From: Verrucomicrobiales bacterium | GTDB lineage: Bacteria > Verrucomicrobiota > Verrucomicrobiia > Limisphaerales > UBA9464 | NCBI GenBank assembly: GCA_027488845.1 | Contig: JAIYBC010000040.1 | Span: 1 to 58,522 of the forward strand | Direction of reading: 5' to 3' | Length of the DNA stretch: 58,522 bases | Shown here: piece after piece, positions 36,588 through 45,400 of the stretch | Numbering within the stretch: the stretch's first letter is position 1 | How the letters are laid out: the number at the start of each line of letters is the position of its first letter | Position numbers and translations under genes: made by a program | Notes under the pieces: generated by a model | Seen by the model: the letters and a program-made list of their open reading frames with translations, nothing else | What the model was told of the DNA's origin: nothing | The model's database searches: none

Positions 36588-38546
36588 TCAGCGCGGTTGA
36601 AACGTGGAGGACGGCTGTGTCCCGCCGGTATGGCGCCGTGCGAAGAGCAGTCGGAGGCTGTTGAGCACCACCAGCACCGTGCTCCCCTCGTGGGCGGCCA
36701 CACCCAGGGACAGCGGCACCCTTGGCAGGGCCAGCGTGAGCATCGTCATGATCCCGATGGTGCCGAGCGACACCGCGATGTTCTGGCGGATGATCCGGCG
36801 AGCCCTTTCGCTGAGCTCCCTTGCATGGAGGAAGTTTTCCAACCTGTCGTGCATCAGGACGACCTCGGCCTGCTCGATCGCTGCGTCGGAGCCGCGGGAA
36901 CCCATCGCCACACCGACATCGGCGGCCACCAGGCACGGAGCGTCGTTCACGCCGTCCCCGATCATGGCCACTCGGTGCCCCTTCTCCTGGTACTTCCGAA
37001 TGGCGGTCACCTTGTCCTCGGGTTTCAGGCCGGATCGCGCCTCGTCGATGCCGGACTCCTCATGGATGCGTTGGGCGGCTTCTTCGCGGTCCCCGGTCAA
37101 CATCACCGTATGCAATCCGTGGCTGCGCAGTCGGGAAACGACGTCCTTTGCCGAGGATCTGAGCGTGTCCTGGAGCAGAATGCGTCCGCGCAGGCCGGGT
37201 CCCGCGAGCCAGGTCTCGGTGGTCGTTCCAGGGGGATTGGGGAGCGGCGTGGAGTATTCCTGGGAGGTCTGGGCGAGGAAGGCGCGGTTCCCGAGGTGGT
37301 GGCGTGCACCCCGCCAAAGTCCATGAACTCCACGACCCGCGACCGTGCCGGAGTCGGTGACCGGTTCGACGGGAACGCCGCGTTGGTCCGCCTCCCGCGC
37401 CAGGGATCTGGACACCGGATGGTTGGAGATCCGTGCGAGCGAGGCGGCGGCTGCAAACAGATCGGTTTCGGATCCCTCGATGGGTTCCACGGCGACCACC
37501 CGCAGCTCTCCCTCGGTCAGGGTGCCGGTCTTGTCCATGGCCACGACGGTGATCCCGGCGAGGTTCTCGATGGCGGCGCCTCCGCGGAAAAGGATTCCCG
37601 ACCTCGCCCCGGCGGCGATCGCGGAGAGGATCGCCGAAGGCACGGAGAGCACGAGGGCGCATGGCGAGAGGACGACCAGCAGGGTCATGGCCCGGTAGAA
37701 CGCGCTGGGCCGGATCGCCTCCGAGAAGAAGGGGGGAAGTCCTTGGACCTGCCATCCGAAGAGGAACACGGCGAGGCAGAGCGCGAGGACCACCGCCGTG
37801 TATCCCGAGCCGAATCGGTCCGTGAACCGTTCCGACGGAGCCTTCAGGTGCTGGGCGGAATCGATGAGCCGGAGGATGCGCTGAAGGGCGGAGTCGGCGG
37901 CGGGCCGCAGAACCCGGCCCTCGACGACGCCCCAGAGGTTGAGGGTGCCTCCCAGGGCATCGTCTCCCGGCGCCTTGGGGACCGAGTCGGACTCGCCGGT
38001 GAGCATCGACTCGTCACAAGCGCTTTGTCCGGACACGAGTTTGAGATCCACGGGAACCAGCTCCCCGGCGGTCACCCTCACGGTGTCTCCCGCCTTGAGT
38101 GCGTCCACGGGCACGACCGACTCACTCCCGTCGACGAGCAGGCGTGCCGACTTGGGGGCGCGCCGGAGAAGCGCGTCGATTTCCCTGCGGGTGCGGCCGG
38201 AGGCGTAGTGTTCCATCGCGGCGGAGGCGGAGAACAGGAACAGGAGCAGCGCGGCCTCGCCGAAGGCTCCCACCGCGACCGATCCCGGGACCACCAGGAG
38301 CATCAGGAAGTGGGTGTCGAAACGCAGACGCAGGAGGTCGGTCCAGACCTCGCGTGCGAGGTCCCAGGCTCCGGCGAGGTAGGCGACCATGTAGGCGGCC
38401 GTCGAAACCGTGGGCCATCGGGATGCGACGGCCCAACCGGTGAGGCCGGCCGCCAGGCAGACGCCGGAGCGGACGGCCATGGACTTCCAGTCGGTCTTTT
38501 CGGTTTTGGTCATGTCAGGTTCGGCGTCTCGCGGTTGCTGGGGCAT
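36588..38546 (-). CDS. P1B-type heavy-metal translocating ATPase (SPC/HEG type)
   Basis: Membrane metal-efflux ATPase of 652 residues. The actuator domain TGES motif (LTGES at about 182-186), the membrane metal site SPC (294-296) and the phosphorylation site DKTGT (Asp338) are present. The nucleotide-binding His-Pro of the N-domain (SNHPVSR), GDGVNDAPCL in the hinge, and a HEGST motif in a late membrane helix are also visible. SPC together with HEGxT is the signature of the P1B-4 subgroup (CoaT/CtpD), usually exporting Co, Fe or Zn. As in that subgroup there is no N-terminal CxxC metal-binding domain and few N-terminal helices. The gene precedes the sugar permease by 109 bp on the same strand with no evident functional link. 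Metal specificity is inferred. Confidence 0.92.
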   Translation of the reverse strand: MPQQPRDAEPDMTKTEKTDWKSMAVRSGVCLAAGLTGWAVASRWPTVSTAAYMVAYLAGAWDLAREVWTDLLRLRFDTHFLMLLVVPGSVAVGAFGEAALLLFLFSASAAMEHYASGRTRREIDALLRRAPKSARLLVDGSESVVPVDALKAGDTVRVTAGELVPVDLKLVSGQSACDESMLTGESDSVPKAPGDDALGGTLNLWGVVEGRVLRPAADSALQRILRLIDSAQHLKAPSERFTDRFGSGYTAVVLALCLAVFLFGWQVQGLPPFFSEAIRPSAFYRAMTLLVVLSPCALVLSVPSAILSAIAAGARSGILFRGGAAIENLAGITVVAMDKTGTLTEGELRVVAVEPIEGSETDLFAAAASLARISNHPVSRSLAREADQRGVPVEPVTDSGTVAGRGVHGLWRGARHHLGNRAFLAQTSQEYSTPLPNPPGTTTETWLAGPGLRGRILLQDTLRSSAKDVVSRLRSHGLHTVMLTGDREEAAQRIHEESGIDEARSGLKPEDKVTAIRKYQEKGHRVAMIGDGVNDAPCLVAADVGVAMGSRGSDAAIEQAEVVLMHDRLENFLHARELSERARRIIRQNIAVSLGTIGIMTMLTLALPRVPLSLGVAAHEGSTVLVVLNSLRLLFARRHTGGTQPSSTFQPR

Positions 38547-38824
38547 TTCATTCCAGGCGTCCCCGCGTCGCCTTTGCCGTGGATCGGCTCGGTGGAAGCC
38601 TCGATCCTCAAATTACCTGTTGCCTGACGGTTCTTGCCCGATAGTCTCCGCCTTCCCGTGTTCCGTAAGGAATCCGGGGAAACGGCCTCAATTCCGGCGC
38701 GGATGCGTCGGGCGGCCACAACAACATCGAACTGGAATCCGGTACTTCCGCCGGATGGGACCTCCGCCGCCCTGGGCGTGCGTTGGGACCGAAACCATGG
38801 GAAGCGTAGAGAAGAAAAAGCTGC

Positions 38825-39610
38825 ATGAGCACGATCGGCGTCAAGGAACTCCTCGAGGCAGGCGTTCATTTCGGACATCAGACCCGTCGCTGGAACCCGA
38901 AGATGAAGCGGTTCATCTTCGAGGCCCGCAACGGCATCCACGTCATCGACCTCTCGAAGACGGTGGTCCAGCTGCAGGAAGCCTGCGATTTCCTGTCCGC
39001 CACGGCGGCCAAGGGCGGAAACATCCTCTTCGTCGGAACCAAGAAGCAGGCGCAGGAAGCGGTGAAGGAATCGGCGAAGGCCTGCGGCCAGCCGTTCGTC
39101 ACCGAGCGTTGGCTGGGTGGCACCCTGACCAATCTGAAGACCATCAAGCGTTCCATGAAGCGCATGAAGGAAATCGAGAAGATGGAGCAGGACGGTTCCA
39201 TCAACCAGTACGTGAAGCAGGAGCAGTCGATGATCCGTCGTGAGCATCAGCGCCTGTTCAAGAACCTGGACGGTCTGCGGGCCATCGACGCCGCGCCCGA
39301 CGTCATGTTCGTGATCGACCTCAAGCGCGAGCACAACGCCGTTGCCGAGGCCCGTCGCCTGCGTATCCCGCTGGTGGCGATCGTCGACACGAACGCCGAT
39401 CCCGACCTGGTCGACTACCCGATCGCCGGCAACGACGACGCGATCCGCTCCGTGAAGGTGATCCTTCAGGCGGTGACCGAGGCGATCTCGAAGGGCAAGG
39501 CCGAGGCCGACGCCAAGAAGAGCCGCCGCATCAACCGTGAGGACGAGGCCCCGGCCCCGGCTCCGGCCCCCGTTGTCGCCGCCGAGCCCGCCGCGGCTCC
39601 GGCAGCCTGA
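38825..39610 (+). CDS. rpsB: 30S ribosomal protein S2
   Basis: Component of the small ribosomal subunit, 261 residues, slightly longer than usual because of a C-terminal Ala/Pro-rich tail (from about 235, EDEAPAPAPAPV). Diagnostic segments are LLEAGVHFGHQTRRWNPKM (about 10-28), FVGTKKQAQEA (about 67-77), RWLGGTLTNLKTI (about 98-110) and IPLVAIVDTNADPD (about 180-193). The gene starts the conserved rpsB-tsf operon, with 93 bp and a hairpin before tsf. Strongly biased, GC-ending codons fit high expression. Confidence 0.98.
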   Translation: MSTIGVKELLEAGVHFGHQTRRWNPKMKRFIFEARNGIHVIDLSKTVVQLQEACDFLSATAAKGGNILFVGTKKQAQEAVKESAKACGQPFVTERWLGGTLTNLKTIKRSMKRMKEIEKMEQDGSINQYVKQEQSMIRREHQRLFKNLDGLRAIDAAPDVMFVIDLKREHNAVAEARRLRIPLVAIVDTNADPDLVDYPIAGNDDAIRSVKVILQAVTEAISKGKAEADAKKSRRINREDEAPAPAPAPVVAAEPAAAPAA

Positions 39611-39633
39611 TCCGCAACGACTTCCAAACTTCT

Positions 39634-39669
39634 GTGCCGGGCGTCGTCCGCGACCCCGGCACGTTGTCT
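39634..39669 (+). terminator. Attenuator-like hairpin between rpsB and tsf
   Basis: A 12-bp stem with one bulged C (arms 39634-39646 and 39651-39662, TCCG loop) is followed by GTTGTCTTT. It sits in the rpsB-tsf gap, so partial termination here could set more S2 than EF-Ts or the reverse. The T-run is imperfect. Confidence 0.6.
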
Positions 39670-39703
39670 TTCGCAACCCGGAAAATTCAGCCCCTTTTGA
39701 TCC

Positions 39704-40543
39704 ATGCCTGAAATCACTCCCGCACTCGTCGGACAGCTTCGCGCCATGACCGGCGCCGGCCTGATGGCCTGCAAGAAGGCCCTTGATGAAACCAAGGGCG
39801 ACCTCAACGCCGCAGTCGACCTCCTGCGCAAGCAGGGTGCCGCCGCCGCGGTCAAGAAGGCCGACCGCGCCGCCAACGAAGGCCTCATCGGCCAAGCCGT
39901 TGTCGCCGGCGGCCGCGTGGGCACGCTCATCGAGGTCAACTGCGAGACCGACTTCGTCGCCCGCAACGACTCCTTCAAGGCGTTCGTCTCGGAACTCGCC
40001 ACGAAGGTCGCCAGCCAGCCCGGCGCCGACCTTGAGTCCGACCGCGTGGCCGCCGTGGCCCGCATCGGCGAGAACATCCAGATCCGGCGCACCCAGCGCA
40101 TCGAGGTCGAGGGCGTCGGCGGCGTCGCCGCCTACATCCACACCGGCGGCAAGGTCGGCGTTCTCGTCGAGCTCGGCGCCACGAAGGAATCCGCCGTGGC
40201 CACCGAGGAGTTCAAGCAGCTCCTCCGGGACATCGCCCTCCAGATCGCCGCGGCCAGCCCGGTCTCGGTGAGCCGCAACGAGGTCCCGCAGTCGATCATC
40301 GACAAGGAACGCGAGATCGCCGCCCAGTCCGACGCCCTCAAGGGCAAGCCTGTGGCCGCGATGGAGAACATCCTCAAGGGCAAGCTGAACAAGTATTTCG
40401 AGACGAACTGCCTGCTCGAGCAGGGCTTCGTCAAGAATCCCGACCTCAAGGTCGAGGCCCACCTCGGCGCGATCGGCAAGCAGCTCGGTGACACCCTCAC
40501 CGTCCGACGCTTCCTCCGCTTCCAGGTCGGCGAAGCGATCTGA
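39704..40543 (+). CDS. tsf: Elongation factor Ts
   Basis: Guanine-nucleotide exchange factor for EF-Tu, 279 residues. The N-terminal UBA-like domain contains LRAMTGAGLMACKKALDET (about 12-30). The exchange-core motif TDFVARND is at 82-89. The C-terminal coiled-coil region contains KGKLNKYFETNCLLEQ (about 226-241). Length and organisation match bacterial EF-Ts. It is the second gene of the rpsB-tsf operon and ends 26 bp before a strong terminator. Confidence 0.98.
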   Translation: MPEITPALVGQLRAMTGAGLMACKKALDETKGDLNAAVDLLRKQGAAAAVKKADRAANEGLIGQAVVAGGRVGTLIEVNCETDFVARNDSFKAFVSELATKVASQPGADLESDRVAAVARIGENIQIRRTQRIEVEGVGGVAAYIHTGGKVGVLVELGATKESAVATEEFKQLLRDIALQIAAASPVSVSRNEVPQSIIDKEREIAAQSDALKGKPVAAMENILKGKLNKYFETNCLLEQGFVKNPDLKVEAHLGAIGKQLGDTLTVRRFLRFQVGEAI

Positions 40544-40569
40544 TCGCGGCCGCAGGATTTACCCATTCA

Positions 40570-40602
40570 AGGCGCCCCGTTCGCGGAGCGCCTTTTTCTT
40601 TT
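40570..40602 (+). terminator. Rho-independent terminator of rpsB-tsf
   Basis: A 10-bp stem with one mismatch (arms 40570-40579 and 40584-40593) closes a TTCG tetraloop and is followed by TTTTTCTTTT. It lies 26 bp after the tsf stop codon. Confidence 0.92.
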
Positions 40603-40650
40603 GGGACTCAGGGGCCCCATAGGACTTATGGGTACCATGGGACTTATGGC
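40601..40650. repeat. Short palindrome-rich intergenic repeat
   Basis: Between the tsf terminator and the end of the convergent pseudopilin gene lies a run of related decamers. GGACTTATGG occurs at 40622-40631 and again at 40640-40649, an 18-bp period, with a related GGGACTCAGG just before. CCCATA (40616-40621) can pair with TATGGG (40627-40632), and a GGTACC palindrome lies between the copies. The sequence differs clearly from coding DNA around it and resembles short palindromic repeats scattered between genes in some verrucomicrobial genomes; that comparison is from memory. Confidence 0.5.
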
Positions 40651-40651
40651 A

Positions 40652-41488
40652 CTAGTTCCGCACGCTGGTGCGTTCCGCCAGCCAGATCATGTCCGCGTTG
40701 TTTGCGGACGCCACATTGAGAGGCATGTCGTAGAACCTCACCGGCTGCACGGTCCGGGAATCGACCCACTTCCGGATCTCGGCATGTCCGTCGGCGAAGG
40801 TGATGCCGCCCGCCCGGTTGTGGTAGCTGGCCGGGTAGTCGATGATCCGCGCCGCTCCCGGGCTTTCCACCATCTGGTTGGCGAAGCCACCGGCGTTGAT
40901 GCTGTCGGGATGCTCGTCCAGCAGGACGTACATCTGGGAAGCACCGACGTTCGCGATGTCCGCGGACTTCTTGAAGATCCGGTAGCGGGTCTGGCCGTCC
41001 TGGTAGCCCGAGCCGGGCGGCAACCATCCGCCGGGACCGCCCATGGCCTGGCTCATGCCCATGCTCCGAACGCGGGAGAATTTGCGTCCGCCGAGGGTGA
41101 TCTGGCTGACGTCGGCCGGGCACTTGAAGATCGCCGCCGATCCCAGGTACGGCGCCAGCCAGGAATTGGACGGATTGAGCAGCATGGCGGTGTTGGTGTT
41201 GTCGCCCGGGAACGGCCCCGGCCAACCCAGCCAGCCTCCGACCCATTGGAAGCGTTCGTCGCGGGAGTTGCCCGGCTGGGTGAGGCGATCCTCGTTGTCC
41301 AGAGGGTACATGAGATGCGCCAGCTGGATCTGCTTGAGGTTGTTCATGCACCCGGTGCCCATGGCCTTGGTCTTGGCCTTGGCCAGGGCGGGAAGGAGCA
41401 TCCCGGCCAGGATCGCGATGATGGCGATGACCACCAGGAGTTCGATCAGGGTGAATGCCGCCCGGGAGAAACGTCGCTCTTGAGCCAT
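40652..41488 (-). CDS. Pseudopilin-like protein (prepilin N-terminus, ADGH-type C-terminus)
   Basis: Protein of about 278 residues with a prepilin leader ([11 protein letters not shown]), then [20 protein letters not shown], with cleavage expected before Phe and Glu at mature position 5. Following the helix is [17 protein letters not shown], a common segment in these proteins. The C-terminal globular part has a [17 protein letters not shown] motif of the H-X9-DG type. It shares its architecture with the gene at 32.1 kb but is not a close duplicate. The ATG at 41488 is chosen because the leader starts there; the frame is open 21 codons further back. Its function is probably structural, in a fibre or secretion apparatus. 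It converges on tsf. Confidence 0.88.
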   Translation of the reverse strand: MAQERRFSRAAFTLIELLVVIAIIAILAGMLLPALAKAKTKAMGTGCMNNLKQIQLAHLMYPLDNEDRLTQPGNSRDERFQWVGGWLGWPGPFPGDNTNTAMLLNPSNSWLAPYLGSAAIFKCPADVSQITLGGRKFSRVRSMGMSQAMGGPGGWLPPGSGYQDGQTRYRIFKKSADIANVGASQMYVLLDEHPDSINAGGFANQMVESPGAARIIDYPASYHNRAGGITFADGHAEIRKWVDSRTVQPVRFYDMPLNVASANNADMIWLAERTSVRN

Positions 41489-41558
41489 GTGCGGATGCTT
41501 CCCGAAGCCGCGAAGTCCGGGCAACGCCGGAGTTGCGGGTCGCCGAAACAATCGGAAC

Positions 41559-42305
41559 TCAATGCCAGAGCAGGCGGAGTGCGGCGACGAAGGCGAAGCC
41601 GATGATGAGGGTGTCGAAGAGGCGTTGGGGCAACCTCGACATGGTGGCCTTTCCCAGGAAAAGCCCGACGACGATCGCGGGGATGAGGATGAGGTTGAGG
41701 CGCAGGGAATCCCCTTGGATGAGGCCCAACTGGGCGCTGAAGGGCACCTTGGAGACGTTCAGGATCAGGAAGAACCAGGCACTGGTGCCGACAAAGGCGT
41801 CCTTCGGGAGTCCGACGGCGAGCAGATAGAGTCCCATGACGGGGCCTGCCGCATTGGCCAGCATGGTGACCACGCCGGCGAGGAACCCGATTCCCCAGGC
41901 AAAGGCGAGCGTATGGGGAGCCCGCTGATAGAGGTCCGGACGCCAATTCCGCACCAATTGGACCACGGCGAGCCCCAGGACGACGCCGCCGATCACCGGA
42001 TGGAAACGCATCTCCCGGAAGTGTCCCATGAGCCACCATCCTCCGACCACCCCCAGCAACGCCGGGGGAAGCGTCCTCCACACCTGGTGCCAGTCCGCGT
42101 GCCGGCGGAAGAGCAGCACCGCGCCGACGTCGCCGACGATCAGCATGGGCAGCACCACGCCCGTGGAGAGCATGGGCGGGAAGAGTTGGGCGAACACGAC
42201 CACGTGCAGCAGGCTGATGCCGGGAAGGCCGCTCTTGGAGACCCCGATGCCGACGGCCGCCAGGGTGGCGAGCATCCATTGGGAGGTGGAGAGGTCGGGA
42301 GTCAA
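41559..42305 (-). CDS. TauE/SafE-family membrane transporter
   Basis: Inner-membrane protein of 248 residues with about 8 hydrophobic segments. The N-terminal [23 protein letters not shown] and the second-half [23 protein letters not shown] carry the paired half-repeat pattern of the TauE/SafE (DUF81) family. The family includes exporters of sulfite, sulfoacetate and related organic anions, but most members are uncharacterised. The ATG is followed directly by the first helix. It starts divergently from the small unknown gene at 42419. No sulfur-metabolism gene is adjacent, so substrate cannot be inferred. Confidence 0.9.
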   Translation of the reverse strand: MTPDLSTSQWMLATLAAVGIGVSKSGLPGISLLHVVVFAQLFPPMLSTGVVLPMLIVGDVGAVLLFRRHADWHQVWRTLPPALLGVVGGWWLMGHFREMRFHPVIGGVVLGLAVVQLVRNWRPDLYQRAPHTLAFAWGIGFLAGVVTMLANAAGPVMGLYLLAVGLPKDAFVGTSAWFFLILNVSKVPFSAQLGLIQGDSLRLNLILIPAIVVGLFLGKATMSRLPQRLFDTLIIGFAFVAALRLLWH

Positions 42306-42418
42306 CGCGGACCGAGGCTCCCATCCGCGGGCGGTTGGGACAAGCGGCGCCGGAAACCGACATGCGGCAGGGATGCCGGGCTCGACGTCGGCCCGCGATT
42401 CCCGGCAATCTCCGCCGA

Positions 42419-42766
42419 ATGCATAACTCCATCCTCAATCCCGGTGAGAAGATCCATGTGATCCACCGTCGTCACTTCGAACACGAGCCGCACCGGCATT
42501 TCGTGGGACTGGTGAACGAATATGAGGACGGCGTTTTGCGGATGACCGGCCACGTGTTCGCCGTGGATTCGGCGACCTTCCAATTCGTGCGCCGGCCCGA
42601 GGTCCGCACCCGCGTGGTGTCGGTGGTGAGCGGCGAGGTGATCATCAACGTGCTGCCCGCCTCGGTCGACCTGGCGAAGGTGGCCTACCGGCTGGAAGGG
42701 GCGTCGGTCCGGGTCACCGACGGCAGCGAATGGCACCTCGACATCAGCGAGGTCGGCTGGCGTTGA
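42419..42766 (+). CDS. Small conserved-looking protein of unknown function
   Basis: I do not recognise a family. The 115-residue product has no signal peptide or membrane segment. It is rich in short beta strands, with an N-terminal IHVIHRRHFEHEPHRHFVG stretch holding five His in 14 residues, which could bind metal. The rest (about 30-115) reads as a small beta-sheet domain with VRTRVVSVVSGEVIINVLP. The frame is open 28 codons upstream, but the ATG at 42419 is the first to give a compact protein. It is divergent from the TauE/SafE gene and 223 bp upstream of rpsU. Codon use is typical of the genome, which supports it being real. Confidence 0.7.
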   Translation: MHNSILNPGEKIHVIHRRHFEHEPHRHFVGLVNEYEDGVLRMTGHVFAVDSATFQFVRRPEVRTRVVSVVSGEVIINVLPASVDLAKVAYRLEGASVRVTDGSEWHLDISEVGWR

Positions 42767-42989
42767 CCGCGGCCGGAGGGGTTTCTGGAGCCTTCTGTTC
42801 CGAAGTCTTTTCCTGAGAAACCCATTGCGGAGGCGGGCTGAATGCGGGTTCCATCTGCGTCCCGTTCGTCTGGACCCTGTCCCGAACGGTCCGGTGTCCC
42901 GTTCTGCGGGATCCGGTGAGCAGCCTGAAAGTCACGTCCGTGATGGAGACATCCGGCCGTACCAGGTGCGGGAAGGAGCTGAACGTGAA

Positions 42990-43187
42990 GTGAGCGAAGT
43001 CAAACTGAAGAAGGGCGAGCCCGTGGATCGCGCCTTGCGCCGCCTGAAGAAGAAGGTGGACCGCGAGAACACCCTGCGTGACGTCCGCATGAAGCGGACC
43101 TACGAGAAGCCCAGCGAGAAGAAGCGCCGCAAGCTCAAGGTCTCGCGGTTTTCCGCGATGCTGGCCGCCCGGTACGCCGACCAGTAA
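42990..43187 (+). CDS. rpsU: 30S ribosomal protein S21
   Basis: Small-subunit ribosomal protein of 65 residues, a normal length for S21. The sequence SEVKLKKGEPVDRALRRLKKK followed by an Arg/Lys-rich helix (KRTYEKPSEKKRRKLK) is diagnostic. It begins with GTG; GGAAGGAG at 42971-42978 provides a good ribosome binding site 11 nt upstream. The frame continues open upstream to 42825, but that part is not S21-like. A hairpin terminator follows 25 bp after the stop. Confidence 0.95.
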   Translation: MSEVKLKKGEPVDRALRRLKKKVDRENTLRDVRMKRTYEKPSEKKRRKLKVSRFSAMLAARYADQ

Positions 43188-43212
43188 CCGCAACCGCACG
43201 TTGCCTTCACCG

Positions 43213-43257
43213 GGGCCGGATGCTTTCCTTGTCGAACGCATCCGGCCCTTGGCTTTC
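43213..43257 (+). terminator. Hairpin terminator after rpsU
   Basis: A perfect 11-bp inverted repeat (arms 43213-43223 and 43238-43248, 14-nt loop) follows rpsU and is trailed by TTGGCTTTCC. The T-run is broken, so efficiency may be modest. Confidence 0.6.
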
Positions 43258-43288
43258 CAGGTCCGGACTCTGTCCAGAAATACCGCCC

Positions 43289-44227
43289 ATGTATTCGTTA
43301 TCCAGTTGCTGGAACTCAGGCCGCCATCAGGACGGCGGCGACATGCTCCGCGAGATCCGGGACCTCGGATTCCAATACGCCGAGCTGAGCCATGGGATCC
43401 GGGTGAGTCTGGTTCCCGGCATCATCGCCGCCGTGGAGGAGGGGGTCATCCGGATCAGCACGCTGCACAACTTCTGTCCGCTGCCGATGGGCGTGAACCA
43501 TCCGGCGCCGAACCTCTTCAAGTTCTCGGCCGTCGACAAACGTGAGCGGGACCTCGCCTGGAAGCACTCGATCAAGACCCTCGAAACCGCCGAGAGGCTG
43601 GGTGCGCGCCTGGTGGTGCTCCACAGCGGCGAGGCCAACCTCGCAGGGTTCTTCGGGGATCCCAACTACCAGGACAAGCTGGAGGCCATGGCTGCGTTGG
43701 GGCAGCAGGATTCCCCGAAGTACCGGAAGCTGATGGGCGAGCTCGAGCAGCGGCGGGAGTCCCGCAAGGAGCAGCCCATGATGCTGGCGCTCGAATTCAT
43801 CCGCCGGCTCGCCGACGTGGCCGCCGAGAAGAAGCTCCTCCTGGGCATCGAGAACCGTGAGGCGGTGGAGGAGATCCCCTTCGACCACGATCTCCGCTTC
43901 TTCCTCTCCCAGCTGCCGGACAACGTCCGCTACTGGCACGACTGCGGACACGCCCAGATCAAGCACCACCTCGGCTTCCTGGACCACCGCATGCACCTCG
44001 AGACGATGTCCGAGCGCCTGGCGGGCCTGCACGTCCACGATGTCGTGATCACCCCGGAAGGCGCCCATGACCATGCCCCGCCGGGAATGGGTGTCATCGA
44101 CTACGAGGCCCTGAAGCCCTTCGTCCGCCCGGACCACATCAAGGTGCTCGAACTCAACCCCGGCGTGGCCCCCGAAGACGTGGGCCGCGGCTTCGAGTAC
44201 ATCCGCTCCGTGTGGGGAGCGGAGTGA
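43289..44227 (+). CDS. Cytoplasmic sugar phosphate isomerase/epimerase-like protein
   Basis: TIM-barrel protein of 312 residues of the xylose isomerase-like family. The N-terminal strand contains MLREIRDLGFQYAELSHG (about 19-36). Metal-site regions are LVVLHSGE (about 109-116), LLLGIENRE (about 188-196), YWHDCGHAQIKHHLG (about 219-233) and LAGLHVHDV (about 248-256). No export signal is present, unlike the isomerase at 18.7 kb. The ATG at 43289 is preferred over the upstream in-frame one (43220) because the family's first strand begins there. It is followed after 19 bp by the flippase-like gene. Reaction unknown; epimerisation of a keto-sugar is typical of the fold. Confidence 0.88.
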   Translation: MYSLSSCWNSGRHQDGGDMLREIRDLGFQYAELSHGIRVSLVPGIIAAVEEGVIRISTLHNFCPLPMGVNHPAPNLFKFSAVDKRERDLAWKHSIKTLETAERLGARLVVLHSGEANLAGFFGDPNYQDKLEAMAALGQQDSPKYRKLMGELEQRRESRKEQPMMLALEFIRRLADVAAEKKLLLGIENREAVEEIPFDHDLRFFLSQLPDNVRYWHDCGHAQIKHHLGFLDHRMHLETMSERLAGLHVHDVVITPEGAHDHAPPGMGVIDYEALKPFVRPDHIKVLELNPGVAPEDVGRGFEYIRSVWGAE

Positions 44228-44246
44228 ATCCGTCCCGCTGCACACG

Positions 44247-45359
44247 GTGAAGGCCTCCAAGGGCACTCTCGGGCAACTGGTCCGACTGGCCGTCTGCGGT
44301 CTGCTGCTGGCGGCGATCTTCCACGCGATCTTCTGCAACGAGGCACAGCTGTCGCTCCTCGCGGAAGGCCGACCGGACGCCTGGGCCGGCATGTCGCCTT
44401 GGGAACAGCGTCGTTACGCCTGGACCCACAGTCCGGCGCAGCTGCTGGAGACGGCGCGTCGCCTGGACGTCCGGAGCGTATCCGTGGCGTTCGGACTGTG
44501 TGGGCTGCTGATCTTCCTCGGCGGGCTCCGTTGGCAGGAGGCCCTTCGGGTTCAGGGGCTGGGACTGCCGGTCGCGGAAGTGACCCGCATCTCGTTCGTG
44601 GCCCACTTCTTCAACGCCTTCCTCCTCGGTTCCACGGGCGGCGACGTCTGGAAGGCCTATGCCGCGGCCCGGGCCACCCATCACCGGAAGGCCGAAGCGG
44701 CACTGACGGTCTTCGTGGACCGCCTGATCGGCATCTTCGCGCTCCTGCTCTTCGCGGTGGCCTTTGCGGTCCCGAACGCGGCGCTCTTCGTGAAGTTCAA
44801 GCGCTACGACGGCGTGGGCCTCGCCATCCTCGGGATGCTGTGCGTGGCCACCGCGGCCATCGGGGCCGGTCTGTTCACCGACCTGTTCACCCCGGAAGGC
44901 CGGCTGGGACGTCTCCTTTCCCGATTCCGCTTCCTGCATGGCACCGTGAGGGCGCTCGCGGCGTGTCGGCTCTTCGGCAGGAGCCCCCGGTTCCTGCTCC
45001 GTTCGGCCGTGCTTTCCCTCGCCATCAACCTCGCCATCGTCGGCACGTTCGCCGCGTTGGCCGATGGCATGCACCTCCGGCTGCCCTCGGCGACCCTTTG
45101 GTTCGTGGTCCCGGCGGTGGTCTGCCTCGCGGCGTTGCCGATCACCCCCAGCGGACTCGGCGTCCGGGAAAACCTCTTCGTCGTCCTGCTCGCCGTCGAT
45201 TTCCCCGGCTTCGGCGTGAAGCCCGCCGAGGCCCTTTCGCTTTCGTTGCTCGGCTACTCGATGAACCTCGCCTGGAGCGCCATCGGAGGACTGGTCTACC
45301 TGACCGTCCGGAAGTTCGATCCGGACGGGAAGGCCGTGGAACCGCCGGAATCCGCATGA
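44247..45359 (+). CDS. Flippase-like membrane protein (MprF/AglD transmembrane family)
   Basis: Integral membrane protein of 370 residues resembling the lysylphosphatidylglycerol synthase transmembrane region (UPF0104/DUF92-like flippase domain). It has about 8 hydrophobic segments. Characteristic elements are FFNAFLLGSTGGDVWKAYAAAR (residues about 116-137, with the family's PGxxGGDxxR-like motif), FVDRLIGIFALLL (about 154-166) and LPITPSGLGVRENLFV (about 294-309, with the SGxGxRE motif). Such proteins flip lipids or lipid-linked sugars. There is no C-terminal aminoacyl-transferase domain, so lysine transfer is not expected. It starts with GTG, 19 bp after the isomerase stop. The next gene's alternative ATG overlaps its stop. 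Confidence 0.87.
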   Translation: MKASKGTLGQLVRLAVCGLLLAAIFHAIFCNEAQLSLLAEGRPDAWAGMSPWEQRRYAWTHSPAQLLETARRLDVRSVSVAFGLCGLLIFLGGLRWQEALRVQGLGLPVAEVTRISFVAHFFNAFLLGSTGGDVWKAYAAARATHHRKAEAALTVFVDRLIGIFALLLFAVAFAVPNAALFVKFKRYDGVGLAILGMLCVATAAIGAGLFTDLFTPEGRLGRLLSRFRFLHGTVRALAACRLFGRSPRFLLRSAVLSLAINLAIVGTFAALADGMHLRLPSATLWFVVPAVVCLAALPITPSGLGVRENLFVVLLAVDFPGFGVKPAEALSLSLLGYSMNLAWSAIGGLVYLTVRKFDPDGKAVEPPESA

Positions 45360-45400
45360 ACGGCGCTTGCGGGTTGTTCCGCTGCCGACAAACTCGGGGT

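Noticed and set aside
36036-38627. An 863-codon plus-strand open frame opposite the permease and P1B ATPase
   Set aside because: It runs across two well-defined minus-strand genes and their intergenic region with no domain of its own.
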